From the NCBI GenBank assembly GCA_025464925.1, contig JAODMS010000057.1:1-30188 (forward strand): a stretch of 30,188 nucleotides of DNA, in the 5' to 3' direction. The notes below the pieces were generated by a model. That model saw only the letters and a list, made by a program, of their open reading frames with translations, searched no databases and was not told the origin of the DNA. Each line of letters opens with the position of its first letter. Position 1 is the stretch's first letter. Source of the stretch: Arthrobacter sp. GTDB lineage: Bacteria; Actinomycetota; Actinomycetes; Actinomycetales; Micrococcaceae. The translations under genes were made by a program, and so were the position numbers. This document shows positions 24,267-30,188 of the stretch, piece after piece.

Positions 24267-25319
24267 GTGACCGCCGTTCCACCGGTGGCCGAACTGAGCA
24301 TCGAGACCACAGGCCTCAGCAAACGGTTTGGCCATCAGCTGGCGGTCGACAGCGTCGATCTGGCCGTGCCGAAAGGCTCGGTCTTCGGCTTTCTGGGCCC
24401 CAACGGCTCGGGCAAGACCACCACCATCCGGGTCCTGCTGGGCCTGGCCGCGGCCAGCGGCGGTTCCGTGCGCGTGCTGGGCAAGGAAATGCCCCGGCGG
24501 CTACATGAGGTGTTGCCCCGGGTTGGCGCCCTCGTCGAAGGGCCCGCGGTCTACCCGTTCCTGTCCGGCGCGGCCAATCTGCACCGCTTTGACGCCGCGG
24601 ACCCGTACGTTTCAGCCGCCACCCGGCGGGCCAGGGTCCAGTCGGCGCTCCGGCGGGTGGGCCTGACGCACGCCGCGGACAAGAAGGTGCGGGCCTACTC
24701 CCTGGGAATGAAGCAGCGCCTGGGCATTGCCAATGCCCTGCTGGCTCCGCGGGAACTTCTCGTCCTGGACGAACCCACCAACGGACTGGATCCGCAGGGC
24801 ACCCGGGAGGTGCGGAGTCTGGTGCGCTCCCTCGCCGCCGACGGCGCCACCGTGTTCGTGTCCAGCCACCTGCTGGCCGAGGTGGAGCAGATCTGCACGC
24901 ACGCAGCCATTATGAGTGCGGGCCGGCTGGTGGCGCAGGGGACCCTCGCGGAATTGCGCCAGACGGGCCAGGCCCGAATGCGGGTGCTGACGCCCGATCC
25001 TGCAGCGGCTGCCGGGGTCCTGGCCGGTTTCGGCCTGACCGCCACCTCCGCAAGTCCGGCCGCCGGCACCCCCGGCGGGGCCGGCCATGCCGGCGGCTTC
25101 TCCGGCGGCAGTCCAGCCAGTGCAGGTGAGGTGCTCTTTGCGCCGCTGCCGGCCGTGTCATCCGACGGCGCCGGATCCCCCGATGGTGTGGCGCCGGAGG
25201 CCGTGGTGGCGGCCCTTGTGGCCGCCGGCGTCCGGATCCGCGGCTTCGCGACCGAGCAGGTCAGCCTGGAGGAGCGCTTTGTGGCACTCACCGGGGAGGG
25301 CTTCGATGTTCTCCAGTGA
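24267..25319 (+). CDS. ABC transporter ATP-binding protein
   Basis: A 350-residue cytoplasmic ATPase of the CcmA/DrrA-type (COG1131) family. The motifs are complete: Walker A GPNGSGKTT from residue 44, signature YSLGMKQRLG near 144, Walker B LLVLDEPTNGLDPQG near 165, and the switch His in VFVSSHLL near 198. After residue 230 comes an unusual Gly/Ala/Ser-rich region of about 60 residues before a final VRIRGFATEQVSLEERFVALTGEG segment typical of the C-terminal end of such ATPases. The GTG start at 24267 is seven bases after the previous stop; the ribosome binding site is weak (GCGGA), suggesting coupling. The 3' end overlaps the permease gene by 14 bases. Confidence 0.94.
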   Translation: MTAVPPVAELSIETTGLSKRFGHQLAVDSVDLAVPKGSVFGFLGPNGSGKTTTIRVLLGLAAASGGSVRVLGKEMPRRLHEVLPRVGALVEGPAVYPFLSGAANLHRFDAADPYVSAATRRARVQSALRRVGLTHAADKKVRAYSLGMKQRLGIANALLAPRELLVLDEPTNGLDPQGTREVRSLVRSLAADGATVFVSSHLLAEVEQICTHAAIMSAGRLVAQGTLAELRQTGQARMRVLTPDPAAAAGVLAGFGLTATSASPAAGTPGGAGHAGGFSGGSPASAGEVLFAPLPAVSSDGAGSPDGVAPEAVVAALVAAGVRIRGFATEQVSLEERFVALTGEGFDVLQ

Positions 25320-26220
25320 CACATCCAGGTTCAAAAACGGCACCAGGGAGTCATCCGGTCCTCCGTCCGGTGAGGATGCCGCCGGGCTGTCCACCCGGTC
25401 CCGCACCTGGGGCAGGGGGCTGCTTGCTTCCGAGCTGGGTGTGCTCTTCCGCCGCCGCAGGACCTGGGCCATGCTCTGTGCGCTGGCCGCCATCCCGGTG
25501 CTGATCGCCCTGGCGGTAAGACTGTCGTCCGCCGTGCCTCCGGGCCGGGGGCCGGCGTTCCTGGACAGGATCACCCAGAACGGGCTGTTCGTCGGCGTCA
25601 CGGCCATGCTGGTGTCCGTTCCGCTGTTCCTGCCGCTGACGGTCGGGGTCGTGGCAGGGGACACCATTGCCGGCGAAGCCGGGCTGGGCACCCTGCGCTA
25701 CCTGCTCGTGGCCCCGGCGGGCCGGATCCGGCTGCTGCTGGTGAAGTATGCCGGCGCGGCGGTATTCGTGGTCGTGGCCCCCCTGGTGGTGGCGTTGGTC
25801 GGGGCCGGCATGGGTGCCGCACTCTTCCCGGTAGGCCCGATAACCCTGCTCTCAGGGGACCGAATCGGGGCGGGTGAAGCCATGCTGCGGCTGTTGCTGA
25901 TTGCCGCCTACCTGACCGTCTCATTGCTGGGGCTGTCGGCGATCGGCCTGTTCGTCTCCACGCTCACGGACGTGCCGGTGGGGGCGATGGCGGCCACCGT
26001 GGTGCTCTCGGTCGTCTCACAGGTCCTGGACAACTTGCCGCAGCTGGAGTGGCTTCATCCGTGGCTGTTCAGCCACTACTGGCTGGACTTCGCGGATCTC
26101 CTCCGGCAGCCGGTGTCCTGGGATTCCTTCGCCAGCACTGCCCTTCTGCAGTGCGGCTACCTAGCCGCCTTCGGTGCGCTCGCCTACGGCAGGTTCGTCA
26201 CCAAGGACGTACTCTCCTAG
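25306..26220 (+). CDS. ABC transporter permease
   Basis: A 304-residue membrane protein with an N-terminal soluble stretch of about 55 residues, then six hydrophobic helices (WAMLCALAAIPVLIALAV; FVGVTAMLVSVPLFLPLTVGVVAG; AAVFVVVAPLVVALVGAGMG; LLLIAAYLTVSLLGLSAIGLFV; VGAMAATVVLSVVSQVL; LLQCGYLAAFGALAYG). The GDTIAGEAGLGTLRYLL segment is typical of ABC-2 type permeases, where it contacts the ATPase. The ATG at 25306 is inside the ATPase gene and has GGGGAGGG just upstream, so translation is coupled. With the LolA/RseB-like protein it may export or sense a lipid-like or antimicrobial substrate; the substrate is unknown. Confidence 0.93.
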   Translation: MFSSDTSRFKNGTRESSGPPSGEDAAGLSTRSRTWGRGLLASELGVLFRRRRTWAMLCALAAIPVLIALAVRLSSAVPPGRGPAFLDRITQNGLFVGVTAMLVSVPLFLPLTVGVVAGDTIAGEAGLGTLRYLLVAPAGRIRLLLVKYAGAAVFVVVAPLVVALVGAGMGAALFPVGPITLLSGDRIGAGEAMLRLLLIAAYLTVSLLGLSAIGLFVSTLTDVPVGAMAATVVLSVVSQVLDNLPQLEWLHPWLFSHYWLDFADLLRQPVSWDSFASTALLQCGYLAAFGALAYGRFVTKDVLS

Positions 26221-26239
26221 CCGGCAGCCGGCCATCCGG

Positions 26240-27160
26240 TCAGGCGTGCTGGTGCGCCTCGTGCTCCGAATGGCTGGCGGGCTCCAGCTGGAAGGTGCAG
26301 TGTCCGGTGTCGAAGTGCGAGCCCAGGCAGCTCGTGAGATTGTCCAGCACCTGGTCCGCCCCGCGGGCGCCCAGCGCCTCGTCCTCCACCACCACGTGGG
26401 CTGAGAAGACCGGCACGCCGGAGGTGATGGTCCAGATGTGGATGTCATGAACGGACACCACCCCTTCCACGGCGAGGATGTGTTCGCGGATCATCTGCAC
26501 GTCCACGCCCTTGGGCGTGGCCTCAAGGAGGACATCCACCACGTCACGCAGCAGGTGCCAGGCCCGGGGCAGGATCAGCAGCGCAATGGCCAGGGAGGCG
26601 ATGGTGTCCGCCGCATGGAGCCCCGTGACCATGATGAAGACCGCGGCGGCGATGACGGCCAATGACCCCAGCAGGTCGCCCAGGACTTCCAGGTAGGCAC
26701 CCCTCACGTTCAGGCTTTCCTTCTGGGCGCCGCGAAGGATCAGCAGGGACACCAGGTTGGCCAGGGCGCCGAGGACGGCGGCCAACAGCATGACGTCGGT
26801 CTGCACCTCGGGTGCTGAACCGAGCCGCCGGATGGCCTCCGTGAAGATGACCACCGCGATCACGATCAGGACCAGGGCGTTGGCCAACGCCGCCAGCACT
26901 TCGGCGCGCTGGTAGCCGTAGGTCCGCTGGTCACTCGCGGGCCGCGCGGCGATCCACGCGGCGAGCAGGGCGATGAAGACGCCGGCGGCATCGGAGAGCA
27001 TGTGTCCGGCGTCGGCGAGCAGTGCCAGGGAGCCGGACACCAGCGCGCCCGCAATCTGGACCAGCACGACGGCGAGGGTGATGGCCAGGACCGCGACCAG
27101 GCGCTTCCGGTGCTTTCCGGTGGCCGTGATGCCGTGCGAATGGCTGTGGTCGTGTCCCAT
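26240..27160 (-). CDS. Cation diffusion facilitator (zinc-type) transporter
   Basis: A 306-residue exporter of the CzcD/ZitB branch. It starts with a His-rich metal-binding stretch (MGHDHSHSHG). Six membrane helices follow, with the metal-site motif HMLSD (His53 and Asp57) in the second helix and the LHAADTIASL segment in the fifth. The cytoplasmic C-terminal domain (VDVQMIREHILAVEGVVSVHDIHIWTI) is the ferredoxin-like dimerisation domain, and the tail is again His-rich (SEHEAHQHA). Such proteins export Zn2+, Co2+ or Cd2+ in exchange for protons. The ribosome binding site before the ATG is weak. The next gene upstream on the strand is 10 bases away. Confidence 0.95.
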   Translation of the reverse strand: MGHDHSHSHGITATGKHRKRLVAVLAITLAVVLVQIAGALVSGSLALLADAGHMLSDAAGVFIALLAAWIAARPASDQRTYGYQRAEVLAALANALVLIVIAVVIFTEAIRRLGSAPEVQTDVMLLAAVLGALANLVSLLILRGAQKESLNVRGAYLEVLGDLLGSLAVIAAAVFIMVTGLHAADTIASLAIALLILPRAWHLLRDVVDVLLEATPKGVDVQMIREHILAVEGVVSVHDIHIWTITSGVPVFSAHVVVEDEALGARGADQVLDNLTSCLGSHFDTGHCTFQLEPASHSEHEAHQHA

Positions 27161-27170
27161 GCCTACAAGG

Positions 27171-27620
27171 CTAGTCCCAGCCGAGTTCGTGCAGGCGCTG
27201 GTCGCTGATGCCGAAGTGGTGAGCGATCTCGTGGACCACCGTGACGGTGACTTCCTCGATCACGTCCTCGCGGGATCCGCAGATCTCAAGGATGGGCTGG
27301 CGGTAGATGGTGATGCGGTCCGGCAGGGATCCCGCGTCCCACCAGGAGTCCCGCTCGGTCAGGGGCACGCCCTCGTAAAGGCCCAGCAGCACGGTGTCCG
27401 GATTTTCTCCGGGCTCCGGCGTGTAGTCATCTTCGATGAAGACGGCCACATTGCTCATGGTCTTCGCCAGTTCCGGCGGGATCCGGTCGAGCGCATCGCT
27501 CACCGCGGCTTCGAAGTCGGACTCCGACATCGGGAACGGCTCCGGATTGTGGCTGCCGTCCTGGCGGCTGCCGTTACCGTCCGGAACTATCGGCAGGCCT
27601 GGCGGCAAGGAAGCGGTCAT
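27171..27620 (-). CDS. Small zincin-like metallopeptidase family protein
   Basis: A 149-residue cytoplasmic protein of the minimal-gluzincin type (PF06262). The zinc motif HEIAH is at 130-134 in VTVVHEIAHHFGISDQRLHELGW, with GISD following as in the family. Residues 32-60 (SESDFEAAVSDALDRIPPELAKTMSNVAVFIED) are the typical N-terminal part; the first 30 residues are an extra disordered stretch, and Met31 could be the real start, although the ATG at 27620 has AGGG seven bases upstream. Substrates of this widespread actinobacterial family are unknown. It is closely packed with its neighbours (10 bases to the CDF gene, 9 to the EamA gene). Confidence 0.92.
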   Translation of the reverse strand: MTASLPPGLPIVPDGNGSRQDGSHNPEPFPMSESDFEAAVSDALDRIPPELAKTMSNVAVFIEDDYTPEPGENPDTVLLGLYEGVPLTERDSWWDAGSLPDRITIYRQPILEICGSREDVIEEVTVTVVHEIAHHFGISDQRLHELGWD

Positions 27621-27629
27621 ACCTGAACC

Positions 27630-28607
27630 CTAGCGGGATCTGCGCCTGGTCAACCCCACGCCCACGAGGCAGATCACGCCGCCGACGAGTCCCCAGACGG
27701 TGGGAACCTCGCCCAGCACCAGCCAGGAGATCAGGATCGTGGTGCCGGGCACCAGGTAGGTGGTGGCGGCGAGCCTTCCGGCGTCGACCAGCGACAGCGC
27801 ATACGCCCACGTGGTGAAGGCTATGGCGGTCGGGAAGATGCCGAGGTAAACGAGTCCGAGGGTGGCCGGCAGGGGTGCGGACTGCAGTTCGGTGAGGAGC
27901 TGGCCGCTGAAAGGCAGGCAGCAGACCACGCCCACCATAATGCCGAACCAGGTGGCCTGGGCTGCCGGGAATTTACGGAGTACGGGCTTTTGCACGATCA
28001 CGCTGACCGCGGCGAGGGCAGCGGCAAGCAGGCAGAGCAGCACGCCGGCGACATCCGCCGTCGACCGCTGTCCGGAGCCCAGGGCGATCACGGCAACGCC
28101 GCCGAACGCCACCAGGCTGCCGATGATCAGCCAGCGCGGGAAGCCTTCCTTGAGGATGATCCCGGCCATGATGGCGACGAGGATGGGGTTGACATTGATC
28201 AGCAAGGCGCTCGTGCCGGCGTCCAGGACGTGCTCGGCGGCGTTCAGGGCGATGTTGTAGCCGCCGAACCACATCACGCCGTAGGCCACGATCGGCCACC
28301 ACTCACGGCCCTTCGGCAGCATCCTGTCTCGCTGTATTTTCGGCAGCACCACGAGGCCGAGCGCGACGGCGGCGATCGCCAGCCGGCCGAGGGTCAGGGG
28401 TCCGGGGGAGAAGCTGGGGCCGACGGCCCGGATACCCACGAAGGCAGAGGCCCAGAGCACCACGGTGACGAGGACGGCGGCGATGCCCAGCTTGCTGATC
28501 CGGGCCGGCTGCTGGGGGGCTTCGTGCCGGGCTGGCGCGGCAGCATCGGGCGGACTGTCGTGGGTGCTGTCCGGCTGCGAGGGGCCTGTGTCGGCGGTGG
28601 TTGCCAT
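27630..28607 (-). CDS. EamA/DMT-family transporter
   Basis: A 325-residue membrane protein with an N-terminal Pro/Gln-rich tail of about 40 residues and then ten hydrophobic helices arranged as two EamA repeats. The first starts at IAAVLVTVVLWASAFVGIRAV, the second around VAGVLLCLLAAALAAVSVIVQKPVL. A Pro in TYLVPGTTILISWLVLGEVP, near the end of the second repeat, is typical. Members export amino acids or other small metabolites; the substrate cannot be predicted. The C terminus is basic (TRRRSR). The start ATG at 28607 has GGAAGGA about 14 bases upstream. Confidence 0.94.
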   Translation of the reverse strand: MATTADTGPSQPDSTHDSPPDAAAPARHEAPQQPARISKLGIAAVLVTVVLWASAFVGIRAVGPSFSPGPLTLGRLAIAAVALGLVVLPKIQRDRMLPKGREWWPIVAYGVMWFGGYNIALNAAEHVLDAGTSALLINVNPILVAIMAGIILKEGFPRWLIIGSLVAFGGVAVIALGSGQRSTADVAGVLLCLLAAALAAVSVIVQKPVLRKFPAAQATWFGIMVGVVCCLPFSGQLLTELQSAPLPATLGLVYLGIFPTAIAFTTWAYALSLVDAGRLAATTYLVPGTTILISWLVLGEVPTVWGLVGGVICLVGVGLTRRRSR

Positions 28608-28687
28608 GCTGCCAATCTAGTCCTTCCGCGTGCCGGCGGCTGGCGGAAATCGGCCACGTCAGGGCAGGGCGCTGCCCAGGAGGTGGC

Positions 28688-29707
28688 CTACCGTCCCTGC
28701 CTCAGCCACTCCAGGAGCCGCTCCAGCGGCCAGGTGGTGACTATCCGCTCTGCGGGGACGCCGTTCGCCGCGGCGCGCTCGGCCCCGTACTGGAGGAAGT
28801 CGAGTTGGCCGGGCGCGTGGGCGTCGCTGTCGATGCTGAACAGGCAACCGGCGTCCAGGGCAAGCCGAATAAGATCGTCCGGCGGATCCTGGCGCTCGGG
28901 GCGGGAGTTGATCTCGACGGCGACGCTGTTTTCCGCGCATGCTGCGAAGACCCGCTCGGCGTCGAAGTCCGACGGCGGGCGGGTGCCCCTCGATCCCTGC
29001 AGGAGGCGTCCGGTGCAGTGGCCGAGCACGTTCGTATGCGGGTCGCTGATGCCCTTGAGCATGCGCCGGGTCATGGTGCGGCTGTCGGAGCGGAGCTTTG
29101 AGTGCACGCTCGCGACCACCACGTCCAGGCTGTCCAGCAGTTCCGGGCTCTGGTCCAAATTCCCGTTCTCGAGGATGTCCACCTCAATGCCGGTCAGCAG
29201 GCGGAATGTGCCGTTGTGGTCGTTGATCCGCTCTATTTCGCCGAGCTGCCGGCGGAGCCGCTCGGGGCTCAGCCCATTGGCGATGGTGAGGTTGGGGGAA
29301 TGATCGGTCTGGGCCAGGTATTGGCGTCCCAGCAGCCGGGCGGCATCGGCCATGAGCTCGATCGGGGATCCTCCGTCGGACCAGTCACTGTGGCTATGCA
29401 GGTCACCGCGGAGCGCCGCCGTCAGCTCGGACCCGCCCACCGCGAGAGGCTGCGCGCCGCGTAGCCGCAGCTTCTCCAGATAGTCCGGTATGTCGCCGCT
29501 GACTGCCTGGCGGATGACCTCAAAGGTCCTGTCCCCGATCCCCTTCATGGTCTTGAGCCGGCCGTCCCGGGCCCGTTCGGCCAGCTCGTCGGGGCCGAGG
29601 CTGCCGATGAGGCCGGCCGCTTTGCGGAAGGCCTGCACCTTGAAGGTGGGGGCGAGTTCACGTTCGAGCCAGAAAGCGATCTCATTAAGCGCATCGACGG
29701 CATCCAT
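28688..29707 (-). CDS. Helix-hairpin-helix plus PHP-domain hydrolase
   Basis: A 339-residue protein combining an N-terminal PolX-like 8-kDa/HhH region (residues 1-80; hairpin TMKGIGDRTFEVI at 53-65) with a C-terminal PHP phosphoesterase domain. PHP metal motifs are visible: DLHSHSDWSDG (His104, His106), TDHSPNL, GIEVDI, VVASVHSKL, LGHCTGRL and IDSDAH. It is thus the N- and C-terminal modules of a PolX-type protein without the polymerase palm. It may act as a phosphatase or nuclease in DNA repair; this is an inference from domain content. I chose the ATG at 29707; a TTG five codons upstream is an alternative. The divergent tRNA genes begin about 190 bases away. Confidence 0.92.
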   Translation of the reverse strand: MDAVDALNEIAFWLERELAPTFKVQAFRKAAGLIGSLGPDELAERARDGRLKTMKGIGDRTFEVIRQAVSGDIPDYLEKLRLRGAQPLAVGGSELTAALRGDLHSHSDWSDGGSPIELMADAARLLGRQYLAQTDHSPNLTIANGLSPERLRRQLGEIERINDHNGTFRLLTGIEVDILENGNLDQSPELLDSLDVVVASVHSKLRSDSRTMTRRMLKGISDPHTNVLGHCTGRLLQGSRGTRPPSDFDAERVFAACAENSVAVEINSRPERQDPPDDLIRLALDAGCLFSIDSDAHAPGQLDFLQYGAERAAANGVPAERIVTTWPLERLLEWLRQGR

Positions 29708-29780
29708 CCGACCATCTTGCACCTTTGAACCGGAGTCCGCCCGGCCGCCTGCCTCCGGCGGACGCGGCCGGAGGCTGATT

Positions 29781-29808
29781 TTGGATAATCCGGAGGTTGG
29801 CTTATAGT
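29781..29808 (+). promoter_or_regulatory. Likely promoter of the tRNA-Glu gene
   Basis: TTGGAT (29781-29786), a 16-base spacer, and TATAGT (29803-29808), a good match to the housekeeping sigma consensus. A second TATAGT at 29811-29816 follows. It lies about 90 bases before the mature tRNA and after the divergent PHP gene. Confidence 0.55.
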
Positions 29809-29841
29809 TTTATAGTCCAGTTCGGAGGAACCCGAAAGGAC

Positions 29842-29871
29842 AAAAATGAAAGGCTTCGGCCCTTAATTTTT
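29842..29871 (+). other. Terminator-like UUCG hairpin in the tRNA-Glu leader
   Basis: A near-palindrome with core stem GGC (29852-29854) and GCC (29859-29861) capped by a TTCG tetraloop, flanked by an A-rich arm (29842-29846) that can pair with the T-run at 29867-29871, with two mismatches between. It has the look of an intrinsic terminator but sits between a promoter and tRNA-Glu, so it may be an attenuator, a processing signal, or protection of the leader. Confidence 0.45.
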
Positions 29872-29898
29872 GCCCTGGTTCAACCGGATGGCGTTCTG

Positions 29899-29971
29899 GC
29901 CCCCATCGTCTAGCGGCCTAGGACACCGCCCTTTCACGGCGGCGGCACGGGTTCGAATCCCGTTGGGGGTA
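29899..29971 (+). tRNA. tRNA-Glu (anticodon UUC)
   Basis: Folds into a full cloverleaf: acceptor 29899-29905 pairs with 29964-29970 (with a G-T end pair common in actinobacterial tRNA-Glu), and the discriminator is A29971. The anticodon stem CCGCC/GGCGG encloses loop CTTTCAC with anticodon TTC at 29933-29935. The T arm contains GTTCGAATC. No CCA is encoded. 73 nt. Confidence 0.97.
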
Positions 29972-30007
29972 CGCAAGGAACTGGTCAAACCGGATGCGAA
30001 AGTCTGG

Positions 30008-30013
30008 TAGGCT
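30008..30013 (+). promoter_or_regulatory. Possible extended -10 of a tRNA-Asp promoter
   Basis: TAGGCT preceded by TG one base upstream (TGGTAGGCT, 30005-30013) in the 96-base gap between the two tRNA genes. No good -35 is seen at the correct distance. The tRNA-Asp gene could also be co-transcribed with tRNA-Glu. Confidence 0.4.
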
Positions 30014-30029
30014 AAAGGCCTTGAAAAAT

Positions 30030-30047
30030 TGCGGTAGCGATACCGCA
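30030..30047 (+). other. GNRA-capped hairpin in the tRNA-Asp leader
   Basis: A perfect 7-bp stem, TGCGGTA (30030-30036) with TACCGCA (30041-30047), closed by a GCGA tetraloop, 20 bases before the mature tRNA-Asp. There is no T-tract, so a processing or stability role is more likely than termination. Confidence 0.6.
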
Positions 30048-30067
30048 GACACGCAAGAAACAAGCAA

Positions 30068-30141
30068 GGCCCTGTAGCGCAGTTGGTTAGCGCGCCGCCC
30101 TGTCACGGCGGAGGTCGCGGGTTCAAGTCCCGTCAGGGTCG
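30068..30141 (+). tRNA. tRNA-Asp (anticodon GUC)
   Basis: Full cloverleaf: acceptor GGCCCTG (30068-30074) pairs with CAGGGTC (30134-30140), discriminator G30141. The anticodon stem CCGCC/GGCGG encloses loop CTGTCAC with anticodon GTC. The D arm has AGTTGGTTAG and the T arm GTTCAAGTC. No CCA is encoded. 74 nt. The 47 bases after it show nothing I can assign. Confidence 0.97.
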
Positions 30142-30188
30142 CTCTGATTGCCAGAAGAAATTCCGGCTCTCATGGTGACATGTCACCT

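Noticed and set aside
29846..29866. Six-codon reading frame with a GAAAGGA ribosome binding site in the tRNA-Glu leader
   Set aside because: It lies within the UUCG palindrome and has no sign of coding; chance is the simpler explanation.
29899..30141. tRNA genes as an attachment site for a Ter-carrying mobile island
   Set aside because: No integrase, no partial tRNA repeat near the Ter cluster, and more than 14 kb of ordinary genes lie between.
1..30188. CRISPR array, insertion sequence or prophage
   Set aside because: No regular repeat-spacer pattern, transposase, integrase or phage structural gene was seen on either strand.

Overview
The window is about 30 kb of high-GC DNA with dense, strongly GC-biased codon use, GTG/TTG starts beside ATG starts, and overlapping or nearly abutting genes. 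Together with the gene types, this points to a high-GC Gram-positive actinobacterium. My best guess is the Micrococcaceae (Arthrobacter/Pseudarthrobacter-like); I judged this by eye, without a database search.

Layout. (1) 72-3382: hutU and hutH, two steps of histidine degradation, followed by a 78-residue unknown protein and a very strong intrinsic terminator (3818-3885). (2) 4101-14991: one long same-strand Ter locus: a TerC/DUF475 membrane protein, three TerD paralogues, TelA, an unknown 169-residue protein, a fourth diverged TerD, an unknown 264-residue protein, a CitE-like lyase, an 880-residue fusion of PRTase_2, TRSP, StiP and PELOTA domains, and a HAD phosphatase. From 8389 on, most junctions overlap or nearly touch, which suggests one transcript. 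(3) 14972-17499, minus strand: hutG (last step of histidine degradation) and an AzgA-type purine permease. (4) 17610-23098: a CopC-like copper protein, a short flavoprotein-like gene, a tandem universal stress protein, and a PEP-utilising phosphotransferase resembling rifampicin phosphotransferase. (5) 23189-26220: a secreted LolA/RseB-like protein with an ABC ATPase and permease. (6) 26240-29707, minus strand: a CDF zinc-type exporter, a small HExxH metallopeptidase, an EamA transporter and a HhH-PHP hydrolase. (7) tRNA-Glu(UUC) and tRNA-Asp(GUC), each preceded by a tetraloop hairpin.

How the genes work together. The Ter locus is the centre of interest. TerC and the canonical TerD proteins are thought to form a membrane-associated, calcium-binding stress complex, and the lyase/PRTase/StiP/HAD genes match the biosynthetic module proposed by comparative genomics to make a nucleoside-like metabolite. 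Features that stand out here are an EF-hand-like loop inside TerC, the one-gene fusion of the two PRTase-type enzymes, a TerD paralogue that has lost its calcium-binding residues, and two small unknown proteins embedded in the operon. The cluster also sits physically between hutUH and hutG. I saw no integrase, IS element or CRISPR array, and no phage genes.
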